Shown one piece after another: positions 1-6,546 of a DNA stretch of 11,625 nucleotides; position 1 is the stretch's first letter, and every line of letters begins with the position of its first letter. Below the pieces are notes generated by a model that worked only from the letters and a program-made list of their open reading frames with translations, had not been told where the DNA came from and searched no databases. Both the position numbers and the translations under genes were made by a program. The DNA comes from an uncultured Pseudomonadota bacterium (GTDB lineage Bacteria; Pseudomonadota; Alphaproteobacteria; RF32; CAG-239). The stretch spans positions 1 to 11,625 of the forward strand of contig CABUWG010000051.1 in assembly GCA_902495305.1 (NCBI GenBank). The letters run 5' to 3'.

Positions 1-72
1 CTTTTGGCCCAAAAAGGTGACTTCAAAGCACTTTTTTTGCGTTCGGCACGATTGGGTGCCCTTTGCGAATAG
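1..72 (+). CDS. Possible C-terminal tail of a gene cut by the window edge
   Basis: Reading from base 1, 23 sense codons run without interruption to a TAG at 70-72. The peptide reads LLAQKGDFKALF, then LRSARLGALCE. Nothing upstream is visible, so neither the start nor the family can be judged, and 23 open codons can arise by chance. The stop overlaps the left arm of the inverted repeat that begins at 72. The opposite strand is also open over much of this stretch, so a dispersed repeat rather than a gene end is equally possible. Very uncertain. Confidence 0.2.
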   Translation, partial: LLAQKGDFKALFLRSARLGALCE

Positions 73-153
73 CTTAGGTTTTGGAGCAAAACCCAAAAGT
101 GAAGCACGGAGACAGAGAGCGCAGCGAGGTTAATTTTGCTCTGAAACCTTAGC
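72..153 (+). repeat. Long imperfect inverted repeat (candidate RNA hairpin)
   Basis: Bases 72-91 pair with 134-153. Of 20 positions, 19 pair, two of them as G-U, with one T-T mismatch (75/150); the 42-nt loop is 92-133. The two wobbles pair only if the plus strand is transcribed, which mildly favours a plus-strand RNA. No U-run follows the right arm, so it is not an ordinary intrinsic terminator. It may be a dispersed palindromic element or a structured 3' region of the gene entering from the left. Function unknown. Confidence 0.55.
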
Positions 154-178
154 AGATAAGCGTAGGGCTGCCTTTTTA

Positions 179-219
179 TTTTTGGCTGCCGGCCTCCCGG
201 CCTTTTTGGCAGTCAAAAA
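179..219 (+). repeat. Compound hairpin with GGCC inner stem
   Basis: Bases 179-190 pair with 208-219 over 12 positions, with one G-U pair. Inside, GGCC (191-194) pairs with GGCC (199-202) around a TCCC loop, leaving five unpaired T at 203-207. The right arm ends in A residues and no T-run follows on either strand, so a classic intrinsic terminator is unlikely. With the hairpin at 72-153 it makes the first 220 bases unusually structured. A repeated extragenic palindrome is a reasonable guess but cannot be tested from one copy. Confidence 0.5.
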
Positions 220-229
220 GTAACAATAG

Positions 230-488
230 AAAATAACAATCTTGATGAAGATGATAAAATCTCAAAATAAAATAAGAAAAGTGGCGGCAAAAAAGGAGAG
301 GAAAGAGAAAATGAAAAAAGGGAGCGAATGACGGAGAGTGGGGTGGTGGAAGAGAAAGGGGAAGGAGAGGGAAGGAGAGGGAAGGAGAGAAAGAACCCTC
401 TGATAAGAAAATACATAAGAGTGTATCAAAGGGAGATAAAATTAAATAGAAAATATAAATATAAAAAAAAGAAAAGCGGGGAAGAGAA
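230..488. other. Gene-free purine-rich stretch
   Basis: The plus strand is almost entirely A and G here, including an unbroken purine run of 48 nt at 348-395. Open frames in it (a 28-codon frame at 245-331 and an 88-codon frame at 328-594) encode low-complexity Lys/Glu/Arg/Gly strings, as any purine-rich DNA would. They show no family resemblance, and the second runs antisense through the elbB terminator and the elbB 3' end. No convincing promoter, RNA gene or protein gene was found. Confidence 0.6.
361..390. repeat. Three tandem 10-bp purine repeats
   Basis: GAAGGAGAGG occurs at 361-370 and 371-380 and, with one change in the last base, at 381-390. The array lies within the pure purine run 348-395. 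G-tracts at 340-343, 358-361, 369-371 and 379-381 could in principle form an uneven G-quadruplex, although the first loop of 14 nt is long. Such short tandem repeats are prone to copy-number change. Confidence 0.8.
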
Positions 489-517
489 AAAGAGAGGGGG
501 ACAATCCCCCTTTCTTT
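489..517 (-). terminator. Rho-independent terminator of elbB
   Basis: GGGGG (496-500) pairs with CCCCC (506-510) around a 5-nt loop. Pairing continues outward to 489/517 for a 12-bp stem that includes one wobble. Read on the minus strand, the G/C core is followed by a T-rich tract (TCTCTTTTTCTC). The stem overlaps the elbB stop codon at 516-518, so transcription would end directly behind the gene. Confidence 0.75.
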
Positions 518-1196
518 ACATCAATTCAACCATTGCATCCACCAGATTCCGTGTCCCTCGTGCAATTTCACGAATTGATTTCGCCAGCATATAACACGGG
601 GTCGTCACAATCTTGTTTTCTTCATCTACACAAACGTCTGTAGCACCGCAGTCTTCATGCACCGCCCCCATCTGACGGATTCCGGCGGCAACGGATTCTT
701 CATGCCCGATAGTAACCGTAATCTTGTTTTGTCCTAAGACTCTGGCAATCACGACCGGCGCAATGCACATCGCCCCGATGACGATTCCCTGCTTGCGGCT
801 GTCTTCCAAAGCGCGCTTCACTTCTTCATTCACGTCACATTTCGGTCCTTTGGCGGCAAAATCAGACAAGTTCATCGCCGCTCCGAACCCGCCGGGGAAA
901 ACAATGGCGTCAAAATCCTGCGCCCGAAATTCTGACAAATCCAGAATATTACCGCGGGCAATACGGGCGGATTCTGCCAGCACATTCCTGTTGTCGTCAT
1001 CACCGGCAATAGCCGTGGATTGGCCGGTAAAATGGTCGATAGTCTTGGCCTGCCAGGTATTGGGAGCAAAACACTGATAAGAACATCCGGCTTCGTCAAT
1101 AGCCAGCAGGGTGCATACGGCCTCATGAATTTCCGAACCGTCAAAAACGCCGCATCCGGATAATACAACTGCAAATTTAGGAGCTTCCATCATCAT
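516..1196 (-). CDS. elbB: ElbB, DJ-1/PfpI-superfamily protein (glyoxalase III-like)
   Basis: This 226-residue protein matches the ElbB family (E. coli ElbB is about 217 residues). Visible family motifs are SGCGVFDGSEIHE (13-25), the glycine turn FPGGFGAA (100-107), the nucleophile-elbow motif MCIAP with Cys144 in the DJ-1 cysteine position, and IVTTPCYM (196-203). E. coli ElbB was named from a link to early isoprenoid synthesis and was later reported to have weak methylglyoxal-converting activity; the physiological role is unsettled. A cytosolic location is expected, since no signal peptide or membrane segment is seen. Three ATG codons stand in a row (1196, 1193, 1190). An AGAAAGGA ribosome site at 1201-1208 lies 4 nt from the first and 7 nt from the second, so the second may be the real start. 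The gene is divergent from the M16-ispH cluster, not in its operon. Confidence 0.93.
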   Translation of the reverse strand: MMMEAPKFAVVLSGCGVFDGSEIHEAVCTLLAIDEAGCSYQCFAPNTWQAKTIDHFTGQSTAIAGDDDNRNVLAESARIARGNILDLSEFRAQDFDAIVFPGGFGAAMNLSDFAAKGPKCDVNEEVKRALEDSRKQGIVIGAMCIAPVVIARVLGQNKITVTIGHEESVAAGIRQMGAVHEDCGATDVCVDEENKIVTTPCYMLAKSIREIARGTRNLVDAMVELM

Positions 1197-1306
1197 TAAA
1201 TCCTTTCTAAATAAAAAATCTTGTTTATAATACTAAATAAGATTCATAAATTAAACAACAAGTAATTATACTAAGGCCATTAATAAAGACTTATTAGGAT
1301 TCTTAT
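1197..1306. promoter_or_regulatory. AT-rich divergent promoter region elbB / M16 peptidase
   Basis: This 110-nt spacer separates two divergent genes and is very AT-rich. On the plus strand TATAAT (1226-1231) and TATACT (1267-1272) are possible -10 boxes. On the minus strand TATAAT (complement of 1265-1270) is a candidate for elbB. No good -35 box was found for any of them, so the exact promoters are undecided. The overlap of the boxes near 1265-1272 means the two directions could compete. Confidence 0.5.
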
Positions 1307-2575
1307 ATGAAATATAGATTGACTACTCTGGAAAACGGTATCCGTGTTATAACCTCGGAACGTCCGGAAATAGAAAGCGTTTCTCTCGGCGTATGGGTAA
1401 AAACCGGATCAGCTTATGAGGATGAAAGCGTAAACGGCATATCCCACTTTTTGGAACATATGGTGTTTAAGGGCAGCGCCAAGCGTAATCTGGTGCAGAT
1501 TTCTGAAGACATTGAAGACGTCGGCGGCCAGATAAACGCCTATACCTCGCGTGAATTTACGTCCTTTTATGCCAAAATGCTTAAAAACGATGCCGAACTG
1601 GCGATAGACGTTATTGGCGATTTTCTGATGAACCCGACTTTTCCTGAAGACGAACTGGCAAAAGAGCGGGAAGTTGTCGTGCAGGAAATCAAACAAAGCA
1701 TTGATACGCCGGATGACATTATTTTTGACCATCTGCAAAGCGCGGCTTTTCCGGATCAGGCCATCGGCCGGACGATTCTGGGGCCGGCGGAAAAAGTCCG
1801 TTCCTTTACGGCAGACACGCTGCGCCGCTATATGCAAACCAATTACGGCGGCGAAAATATTGTTATCGGTGCGGTTGGCAAAATCAATCATGACGATTTT
1901 GTCAGAATGGTCAGCCAGCGTTTTTCCGGCATGCAGAAAAATGTTTCTTTCACGCCGTCGTCCCAAAATTACGTTGGCGGGTTTTCTGCCGAAAGCCGCG
2001 ATATTGAACAGGCTCATGTTATTCTGGGCTTCAAGACCTTTCCTTATTATGACAAGCATTACTATCCCTGCATGCTTCTGTCCAACATTCTGGGCGGCGG
2101 CACGTCGTCACGCCTGTTTCAGGAAGTGAGGGAAAAACGCGGGCTGGTTTATACTGTCTATAGTTTTGCCAATTCTCATACTCAAAACGGGCTGCTGGGC
2201 ATCTATGCCGGTACCGGTCAGGTAGAACTTCCGCAGCTTCTGCCGGTCGTGTGTGATGAAATCAAAAAAATCTGCAATGATTTGGTTGATGTCAAGGAAC
2301 TGAACCGTGCCAAAACCCAAATGCGGGCGGGAATGCTCATGGCTCTGGAAAGCTCAACATCGGTTGCCGAAGTTTTGGCCCGTCAAATGCTGATTTACGG
2401 ACGTGTTCTGAGCATACAGGAAATGATAGACATGATAGATTCGGTAACGGTTGATGACATTCGCGATACCGCCGGCAGAATCTTTTCTTCCGTTCCGTGT
2501 TATAATCTGGTGGGCGCGATTGAGAACAAAGACGCACCGTCTTATGAAGACATTAAAGCCATTTTGGCGAGGTAG
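1307..2575 (+). CDS. M16-family zinc metallopeptidase (processing-peptidase-like)
   Basis: This 422-residue protein has the length and architecture of single-chain bacterial M16B peptidases related to the mitochondrial processing peptidase beta subunit. The inverted zinc motif HFLEH (47-51) supplies His47, catalytic Glu50 and His51. The third ligand is probably Glu127 in VVVQEI, 75 residues on, as expected for HXXEH-x(74-76)-E. The C-terminal half carries GGGTSSRLFQEV (263-274) followed by REKRGLVY (275-282), whose Arg and Tyr belong to the family's substrate-binding R/Y pair. It is predicted to be an active peptidase. No signal peptide is seen. AGGA at 1296-1299 lies 7 nt before the ATG. It is the first gene of the tight ispH-rnhA cluster; in many alphaproteobacteria the equivalent gene sits next to thrC, which is absent here. 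The physiological substrate is unknown. Confidence 0.93.
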   Translation: MKYRLTTLENGIRVITSERPEIESVSLGVWVKTGSAYEDESVNGISHFLEHMVFKGSAKRNLVQISEDIEDVGGQINAYTSREFTSFYAKMLKNDAELAIDVIGDFLMNPTFPEDELAKEREVVVQEIKQSIDTPDDIIFDHLQSAAFPDQAIGRTILGPAEKVRSFTADTLRRYMQTNYGGENIVIGAVGKINHDDFVRMVSQRFSGMQKNVSFTPSSQNYVGGFSAESRDIEQAHVILGFKTFPYYDKHYYPCMLLSNILGGGTSSRLFQEVREKRGLVYTVYSFANSHTQNGLLGIYAGTGQVELPQLLPVVCDEIKKICNDLVDVKELNRAKTQMRAGMLMALESSTSVAEVLARQMLIYGRVLSIQEMIDMIDSVTVDDIRDTAGRIFSSVPCYNLVGAIENKDAPSYEDIKAILAR

Positions 2576-2577
2576 CC

Positions 2578-3498
2578 ATGGTTCGGCTGGTTTTGGCAGA
2601 ACCGCGGGGATTCTGTGCCGGTGTCCGGCGGGCGATTTCTTTGGTGGAAGAAAGCCTTGAGCGTTTTGGCGCACCGGTTTATGTCCGCCATGAAATTGTG
2701 CATAACAAACATGTTATTGCCGATTTGAAGCAAAAAGGCGCAGTGTTTATTGATGAACTGGAAGAGGCGGACTTGTCCCGTCCGGTGATCTTTTCTGCTC
2801 ACGGCGTGTCTGCTTCGGTTGTGGAACAAGCTGAAAAACTGGGGCTGAAATTTATTGATGCAACTTGTCCGCTGGTCGGCAAGGTTCATTATCAGATTCG
2901 CAAAATGGCGGCCGCCGGCAAAAAAATCATTATCATCGGCAAGGCCTCGCATCCGGAAATCATCGGTACCCGCGGCCAAATTCCGGCGGATTACGAGGCC
3001 TGTATCATCAGCTCGGCGGCAGAAGTGGATTCCTTGCCTTTTTCGGCAACGGACGAGGTCGGTTTTGTGACCCAGACAACTCTTTCCGTAAACGATACCA
3101 AAGAAATCATCTCCCGTTTGAAGGCGCGCTTTCCGTCTTTGGAAGGGCCCAAACAAAATGACATTTGCTATGCCACGACCAATCGCCAGCAGGCTGTGGG
3201 AGAGCTGGCGGCGCAGTGCCCGACCGTGATAATCATCGGGTCAAAAAATTCTTCCAATTCGCGCCAGCTGCGTGAGGTTGCTTTGAAAAGCGGCGCCAAG
3301 CAGGCTTTTCTGATTGACGATGCCGCGGAACTGGACTGGGATGCTCTGGATACAGAAAATCCGATAGGCGTGAGTGCCGGCGCTTCGGCTCCGGAATATC
3401 TGGTGGAAAATTTACTGGTTGAGTTTAAGCGCCGTTATGGTATAATAGATACCAGCAGGCTTGTAATTACAGAGGAAAACGTAAATTTCAGGCTCTGA
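2578..3498 (+). CDS. ispH: 4-hydroxy-3-methylbut-2-enyl diphosphate reductase (IspH/LytB)
   Basis: IspH converts HMBPP to IPP and DMAPP, the last step of the MEP isoprenoid pathway, using an oxygen-sensitive iron-sulfur cluster in the cytosol. At 306 residues it is close to the E. coli enzyme. The cluster-binding cysteines are Cys13 (PRGFCAGV), Cys97 (IDATCPLV) and Cys197 (NDICYATT). Active-site residues are also visible: His42 (EIVHN), His75 (SAHG), His125 and Glu127 (SHPE), Thr168 (TQTTLS), Ser225/Asn227 (SSNS) and Ser270 (AGAS). All appear intact, so an active enzyme is expected. The ATG lies 2 nt after the M16 stop codon and its GAGG ribosome site overlaps the end of that gene, which implies translational coupling. 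The ordinary codon usage argues for a native housekeeping gene. Confidence 0.97.
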   Translation: MVRLVLAEPRGFCAGVRRAISLVEESLERFGAPVYVRHEIVHNKHVIADLKQKGAVFIDELEEADLSRPVIFSAHGVSASVVEQAEKLGLKFIDATCPLVGKVHYQIRKMAAAGKKIIIIGKASHPEIIGTRGQIPADYEACIISSAAEVDSLPFSATDEVGFVTQTTLSVNDTKEIISRLKARFPSLEGPKQNDICYATTNRQQAVGELAAQCPTVIIIGSKNSSNSRQLREVALKSGAKQAFLIDDAAELDWDALDTENPIGVSAGASAPEYLVENLLVEFKRRYGIIDTSRLVITEENVNFRL

Positions 3499-3521
3499 TT
3501 TGTAATAAAGGAGAGCTGGCC

Positions 3522-4586
3522 ATGTCACGTGCGGAAGATATCTTTCAGAAGCTGGTATACTTCGGCGAAGATGCCATTGACGATTTTATTATAAACTCCC
3601 AGACCGAGGAGTTGTTCCTTGACTTCAAACAAGCCGTTTCCGTCGGCAAAAACTTTACGACTTTGCATCGTGACGACCGTAAAAATCTGGCCAAAGCGAT
3701 ATCCGGCTTCGGCAATTCCGAAGGCGGGGTAATCGTCTGGGGTGTGGAGTGTTCGCGCGATATTGAGGTTGGCGACGTTGCCCGAGCCAAAGTCAAGGTC
3801 AAAAACGTTTATCGCTTTCTGAGCTGGCTGGAAAACGCCATTTCCGGCTGTACCATTCCGAGCCATAATAAAGTCCGCAACCATATTATCAGCGCCGATG
3901 AAAACGGCGACGGTTTTATTGCGACCTATATTCCCAAAAGCGATATCGCCCCGCTGATGACAACTACCGGCAATACGATTTACATCCGCTCGGGGTCAAA
4001 TAACGTGCCGGCGCCTTATTCCGTAATCGCAGGCATGTTCGGACGCCGTCCGCAGCCGAATGTGGAGCTGCTCTTTGCTGATAAAAGCCTTGAAGTGTTG
4101 GAAAACGCGGACGAAGACATGCTCTACCCGAACAGTATTGATAATCCGCCCGAACGTTATGTAAAAATCAGCTTTTCCCTGCAGTGTAATAATGACAGCA
4201 ATGTCATTGCCCGCGAGATGTACTTATCCTGCACAACCGGCAGTACCGGCGGGGAATATAACAAAGTGCGGTTTCTGAATTATAACCAGATGGATACGAT
4301 ACCGGCCATCGAAGGGCAGCTGAATCTGATAACGCGTCCGGAATTGCGCCTGCCGCCGCGCGGCGTGCTGAAATTTACCAATGTCAATTTGATATTGTCG
4401 CCGTTTATTGAAGATGACTTTCTGCTGGACGGCGTGGCCGGAGCGGACGGAACCGCCCCCAAGAACTTCCGCCTTTACATTTCCAAAAATAAGTTGCGGT
4501 CATTTGTTGCAAAAGCCTTGCGTAATGAAGAAGAAAACAGTATTCTGATCAACGAATTTTTTAGCGAATTTTTACGTTGCGAGTAG
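3522..4586 (+). CDS. AlbA_2 (Schlafen-type) putative DNA/RNA-binding protein
   Basis: This 354-residue protein has an N-terminal AlbA_2-like domain over about residues 25-175. It shows ELFLDFKQAV (30-39), the hallmark AISGFGNSEGGVIVWGVE (59-76, compare the family's A-x-N-x-GG-x-(I/L)-x-x-GV), and a late NTIYIRSGSNNVPAPYS (151-167) typical of the domain's closing strands. The family is annotated as nucleic-acid binding and related to Schlafen domains; in bacteria it occurs in regulators and some defence systems, so the function here is open. The C-terminal half (about 180-354) looks beta-rich and is not recognised. No Walker motif, helicase or nuclease motif was found. A strong AAGGAGAG site (3508-3515) sits 6 nt before the ATG. 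It lies 23 nt after ispH and 3 nt before rnhA, the place thrB occupies in many alphaproteobacteria. Codon usage looks like its neighbours, so there is no sign of recent transfer. Confidence 0.8.
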   Translation: MSRAEDIFQKLVYFGEDAIDDFIINSQTEELFLDFKQAVSVGKNFTTLHRDDRKNLAKAISGFGNSEGGVIVWGVECSRDIEVGDVARAKVKVKNVYRFLSWLENAISGCTIPSHNKVRNHIISADENGDGFIATYIPKSDIAPLMTTTGNTIYIRSGSNNVPAPYSVIAGMFGRRPQPNVELLFADKSLEVLENADEDMLYPNSIDNPPERYVKISFSLQCNNDSNVIAREMYLSCTTGSTGGEYNKVRFLNYNQMDTIPAIEGQLNLITRPELRLPPRGVLKFTNVNLILSPFIEDDFLLDGVAGADGTAPKNFRLYISKNKLRSFVAKALRNEEENSILINEFFSEFLRCE

Positions 4587-4589
4587 CTT

Positions 4590-5027
4590 ATGGCAATAAT
4601 TGAAATATTTACTGACGGCGCCTGCTCGGGCAACCCCGGCCCCGGCGGCTGGGGCGTTATTCTGCGGTATCGCGGCACCGAGAAAGAATTAAGCGGCGGC
4701 GCGCCCGAAACCACCAACAACCGTATGGAATTAACGGCGGTGATAGAAGCGCTGAAAGCCTTAAAGCGCGAATGTGACGTTGTGATTCATACCGACAGCC
4801 GCTATGTGATGGACGGCGTGCAGCAGTGGCTCCCGAACTGGAAGCAGAATGGCTGGCGGACCAGTAATAAAAAATCGCCGGTTAAAAACGTTGACCTGTG
4901 GCAGGAGCTTGATTCCTTGCTGCAAAAACACAATATCCGCTGGATTTGGGTCAAAGGCCATAACGGGCACGAAGAGAATGAGAGGGTTGACAAGCTGGCG
5001 CGGGATTTTGCAAAATCTTTTTGTTGA
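4590..5027 (+). CDS. rnhA: Ribonuclease HI
   Basis: RNase HI cleaves the RNA strand of RNA:DNA hybrids (R-loops, primers) in the cytosol. At 145 residues it is slightly shorter than the E. coli enzyme (155). The four metal-binding acids and the catalytic histidine are present: Asp9 (FTDGACSGNPGPGG, 7-20), Glu47 (NNRMEL), Asp69 (HTDSRYV), His124 (VKGHNGH) and Asp134 (ERVD). The basic-protrusion region QQWLPNWKQNGWR (78-90) is also kept, and the protein ends soon after the last active-site helix. The ATG follows the AlbA_2 stop by 3 nt with no clear ribosome site, so coupled translation is likely. The 3' end contains the promoter of the next gene. Confidence 0.97.
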   Translation: MAIIEIFTDGACSGNPGPGGWGVILRYRGTEKELSGGAPETTNNRMELTAVIEALKALKRECDVVIHTDSRYVMDGVQQWLPNWKQNGWRTSNKKSPVKNVDLWQELDSLLQKHNIRWIWVKGHNGHEENERVDKLARDFAKSFC

Positions 5028-5051
5028 ATATCAGGCAGAATCTGCTATAAT
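5024..5051 (+). promoter_or_regulatory. Extended -10 sigma70-type promoter for the gene at 5086
   Basis: TTGAAT (5024-5029) is followed after 16 nt by TATAAT (5046-5051), a perfect -10 box with the extended TGC directly upstream (5043-5045). Transcription would start near 5058, leaving a leader of about 28 nt that contains the GGAGA ribosome site. The -35 box overlaps the rnhA stop codon. Confidence 0.65.
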
Positions 5052-5085
5052 ACAATCAAAATAAAGCTGTTGCGGAGATTGGACT

Positions 5086-5715
5086 ATGAGCAGAGAAAAT
5101 GACTGGGAAAAACAAATAAAAGACGCGGAGACTCACGCCGCCAAAATCGAACAAATGCGACAAAATCTGCAAAACAGCGGAGATGAAAGAAATTTAAGGG
5201 TAGAAAAAGAAGTGCCGGTGTTTGGGGACGAAACCCAGTATAAATTAACGGACAATACCGGCGCCCGTACTGAAATCCATATTAAAGACAGCGGCAAAAT
5301 CGAGGCTCGCGGCGAGCAGACCGAACTGGCGGACAATGTAGAAAAAGGCGAAAAAGTACAGCCTAAAAGCGCCCATCCGGAAGCGCAGAGCGAGGTGCGC
5401 CAACAGGCTTATCAGGCGATTGATGCCTCGGTGTTGACCGAAGCGGAAAAGGCAGAACTCAGGCAACGGGTTGATAATTATAACTTTGCCGAGGCCAAAG
5501 AAAAACCGGAAGATATGGTTGAAAGCTTAAAAACGACGGTCGGCCGGCAGGAAAATAAAGAACAGGATGATGCAGAAAAAATTCAGCAGTATCGGGGCGT
5601 GAGCAACAAGAAAAAACAAACCTCGTCGGAAAGTCCCGCCCGCACGGCAACCAAAGGGCTGACCGCCGCTCTGACGGCCGAAGCGCTGAAAGACCTTGCC
5701 AATAAAGGCAGATAA
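5086..5715 (+). CDS. Hydrophilic, helix-rich protein of unknown function
   Basis: No family was recognised for this 209-residue protein. It is highly charged, rich in Glu, Lys, Gln and Ala, has no cysteine and a single tryptophan (Trp7), and shows no signal peptide or membrane segment, so it should be soluble and cytosolic. Residues 1-35 and roughly 95-175 look strongly helical and could form coiled coil. Residues 40-80 (EVPVFGDETQYKLTDNTG, then ARTEIHIKDSGKIEA) look like a small beta unit. The last 20 residues (TAALTAEALKDLANKGR) form an amphipathic helix after a Ser/Lys-rich linker. GGAGA (5074-5078) is 7 nt before the ATG. It has its own good promoter and converges on the hydrolase gene, with 27 nt between the stop codons. 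A structural or adaptor role is conceivable, but nothing in the sequence decides it. Confidence 0.75.
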   Translation: MSRENDWEKQIKDAETHAAKIEQMRQNLQNSGDERNLRVEKEVPVFGDETQYKLTDNTGARTEIHIKDSGKIEARGEQTELADNVEKGEKVQPKSAHPEAQSEVRQQAYQAIDASVLTEAEKAELRQRVDNYNFAEAKEKPEDMVESLKTTVGRQENKEQDDAEKIQQYRGVSNKKKQTSSESPARTATKGLTAALTAEALKDLANKGR

Positions 5716-5742
5716 GGCAAAAGCTTTTTTCTTTCGTAAGCG

Positions 5743-6486
5743 TTATATCATGTTTTCCAGAGAGTTGAACAATTCGCGGATGTCTTCCGGATTGCACAAA
5801 CGGTGATTGGAATTTTTCAGCATTTTCACCACCACCTGAGAACTGCGCAGACATTTTGCAATATTCATGGCCTTGTCAGGAGCAATGCAGTCATCTTTCA
5901 TTCCCTGCAATAAATGCACCGGACAATCTATCGGGATTTCCCGTCCGAGCAGACACATCTCCCGCGCCGTATCAAACATTTTTTTGGTAAAGATGTAAGA
6001 AAAATCTTTGGTGGCAAATTCCAAACGTCCGGACTCCGCCATTGTTTGTTTTTGCTCCGGTGTAAAGATATATTGTTCCAAATCTTTAGTAAAATCCGGC
6101 GCCGCTGCCAGCCCGACAACCCCGCGGACTCTGCCCGGACGCTCTGCCGCCGCCAACAGGCTGAGCCAGCCGCCGATAGAAGATCCGGCCAAAATGACCG
6201 GCCCGTCAACCATCTCGTCAATAACCTCAAGAATTTGAGATTTCCAAACGGCCATGTCAGCTTCCTCATAACGCTCCGAGTCGGAACCGTGGCCGGCCAG
6301 TTCATAGCGGAAAAAGCCAATGCCGCGGGCAGCGCACCATTCTTTCACGCTTTCCGGCTTGCGTCCCCAGCAGTCAGAGAACAATCCGTGAATATAAATC
6401 ACGCTAATTTTGTGGGTTGACAAAGATTTTGCTTGGCTATACTCAAATTTGGTTGTAAAGTTGGTTTTAAATTTGCGGTTTTGCAT
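5743..6486 (-). CDS. Alpha/beta hydrolase (serine hydrolase)
   Basis: This 247-residue single-domain protein has the alpha/beta-hydrolase plan. The oxyanion motif YIHG is at 31-34 and ELAGHGSD at 62-69. The nucleophile elbow GSSIGG (101-106) has Ser103, the acid is probably Asp198 in LLQGMKDD (192-199), and the catalytic base is His228 (NSNHRL). The triad appears complete, so an esterase or thioesterase is expected. The layout recalls ABHD10-like acyl esterases, but the substrate cannot be read from the sequence. No signal peptide is evident, so it is probably cytosolic. GAGGT (6491-6495) lies close before the ATG. The gene is divergent from the GT4 glycosyltransferase across 45 nt and convergent with the unknown gene at 5086-5715. 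Only a palindromic AAAAGCTTTT without a loop lies between those two, so no clear terminator separates them. Confidence 0.88.
   Translation of the reverse strand: MQNRKFKTNFTTKFEYSQAKSLSTHKISVIYIHGLFSDCWGRKPESVKEWCAARGIGFFRYELAGHGSDSERYEEADMAVWKSQILEVIDEMVDGPVILAGSSIGGWLSLLAAAERPGRVRGVVGLAAAPDFTKDLEQYIFTPEQKQTMAESGRLEFATKDFSYIFTKKMFDTAREMCLLGREIPIDCPVHLLQGMKDDCIAPDKAMNIAKCLRSSQVVVKMLKNSNHRLCNPEDIRELFNSLENMI
6417..6443 (+). promoter_or_regulatory. Candidate promoter for the GT4 glycosyltransferase
   Basis: TTGACA (6417-6422, full consensus) is followed after 15 nt by TATACT (6438-6443, five of six). The spacer is 2 nt shorter than ideal. The element lies inside the 5' end of the divergent hydrolase gene and would give a leader of about 80 nt for the gene at 6532. 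Confidence 0.4.
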
Positions 6487-6517
6487 AATTACCTCAGTTT
6501 GAATAAATTTTGAAAGG

Positions 6518-6546
6518 ATTGTAATTTAGAAATGAACAGCAGTAAA
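6518..6546 (-). promoter_or_regulatory. Candidate promoter for the alpha/beta hydrolase
   Basis: Read on the minus strand, TTTACT (complement of 6541-6546) and TACAAT (complement of 6518-6523) are 17 nt apart. Each matches the sigma70 consensus in at least four of six bases. Transcription would begin near 6511, about 25 nt before the hydrolase ATG. The -35 box lies within the first codons of the GT4 gene, so the two divergent promoters overlap. Confidence 0.4.

Noticed and set aside
245..331. 28-codon lysine-rich plus-strand frame
   Set aside because: It lies wholly in purine-rich DNA where such frames arise by composition; there is no promoter or family support.
328..594. 88-codon plus-strand frame with a purine-rich ribosome-site-like sequence upstream
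   Set aside because: It translates to low-complexity Lys/Glu/Arg/Gly from purine-rich DNA and runs antisense through the elbB terminator and the elbB 3' end.
1409..2059. 216-codon minus-strand frame
   Set aside because: It is antisense to the M16 peptidase coding sequence with no motif; a shadow frame.
5716..5742. AAAAGCTTTTTT palindrome between convergent genes as a terminator
   Set aside because: The palindrome has no loop and so cannot fold as a terminator hairpin; the neighbouring GCC/GGC pairing is too weak.
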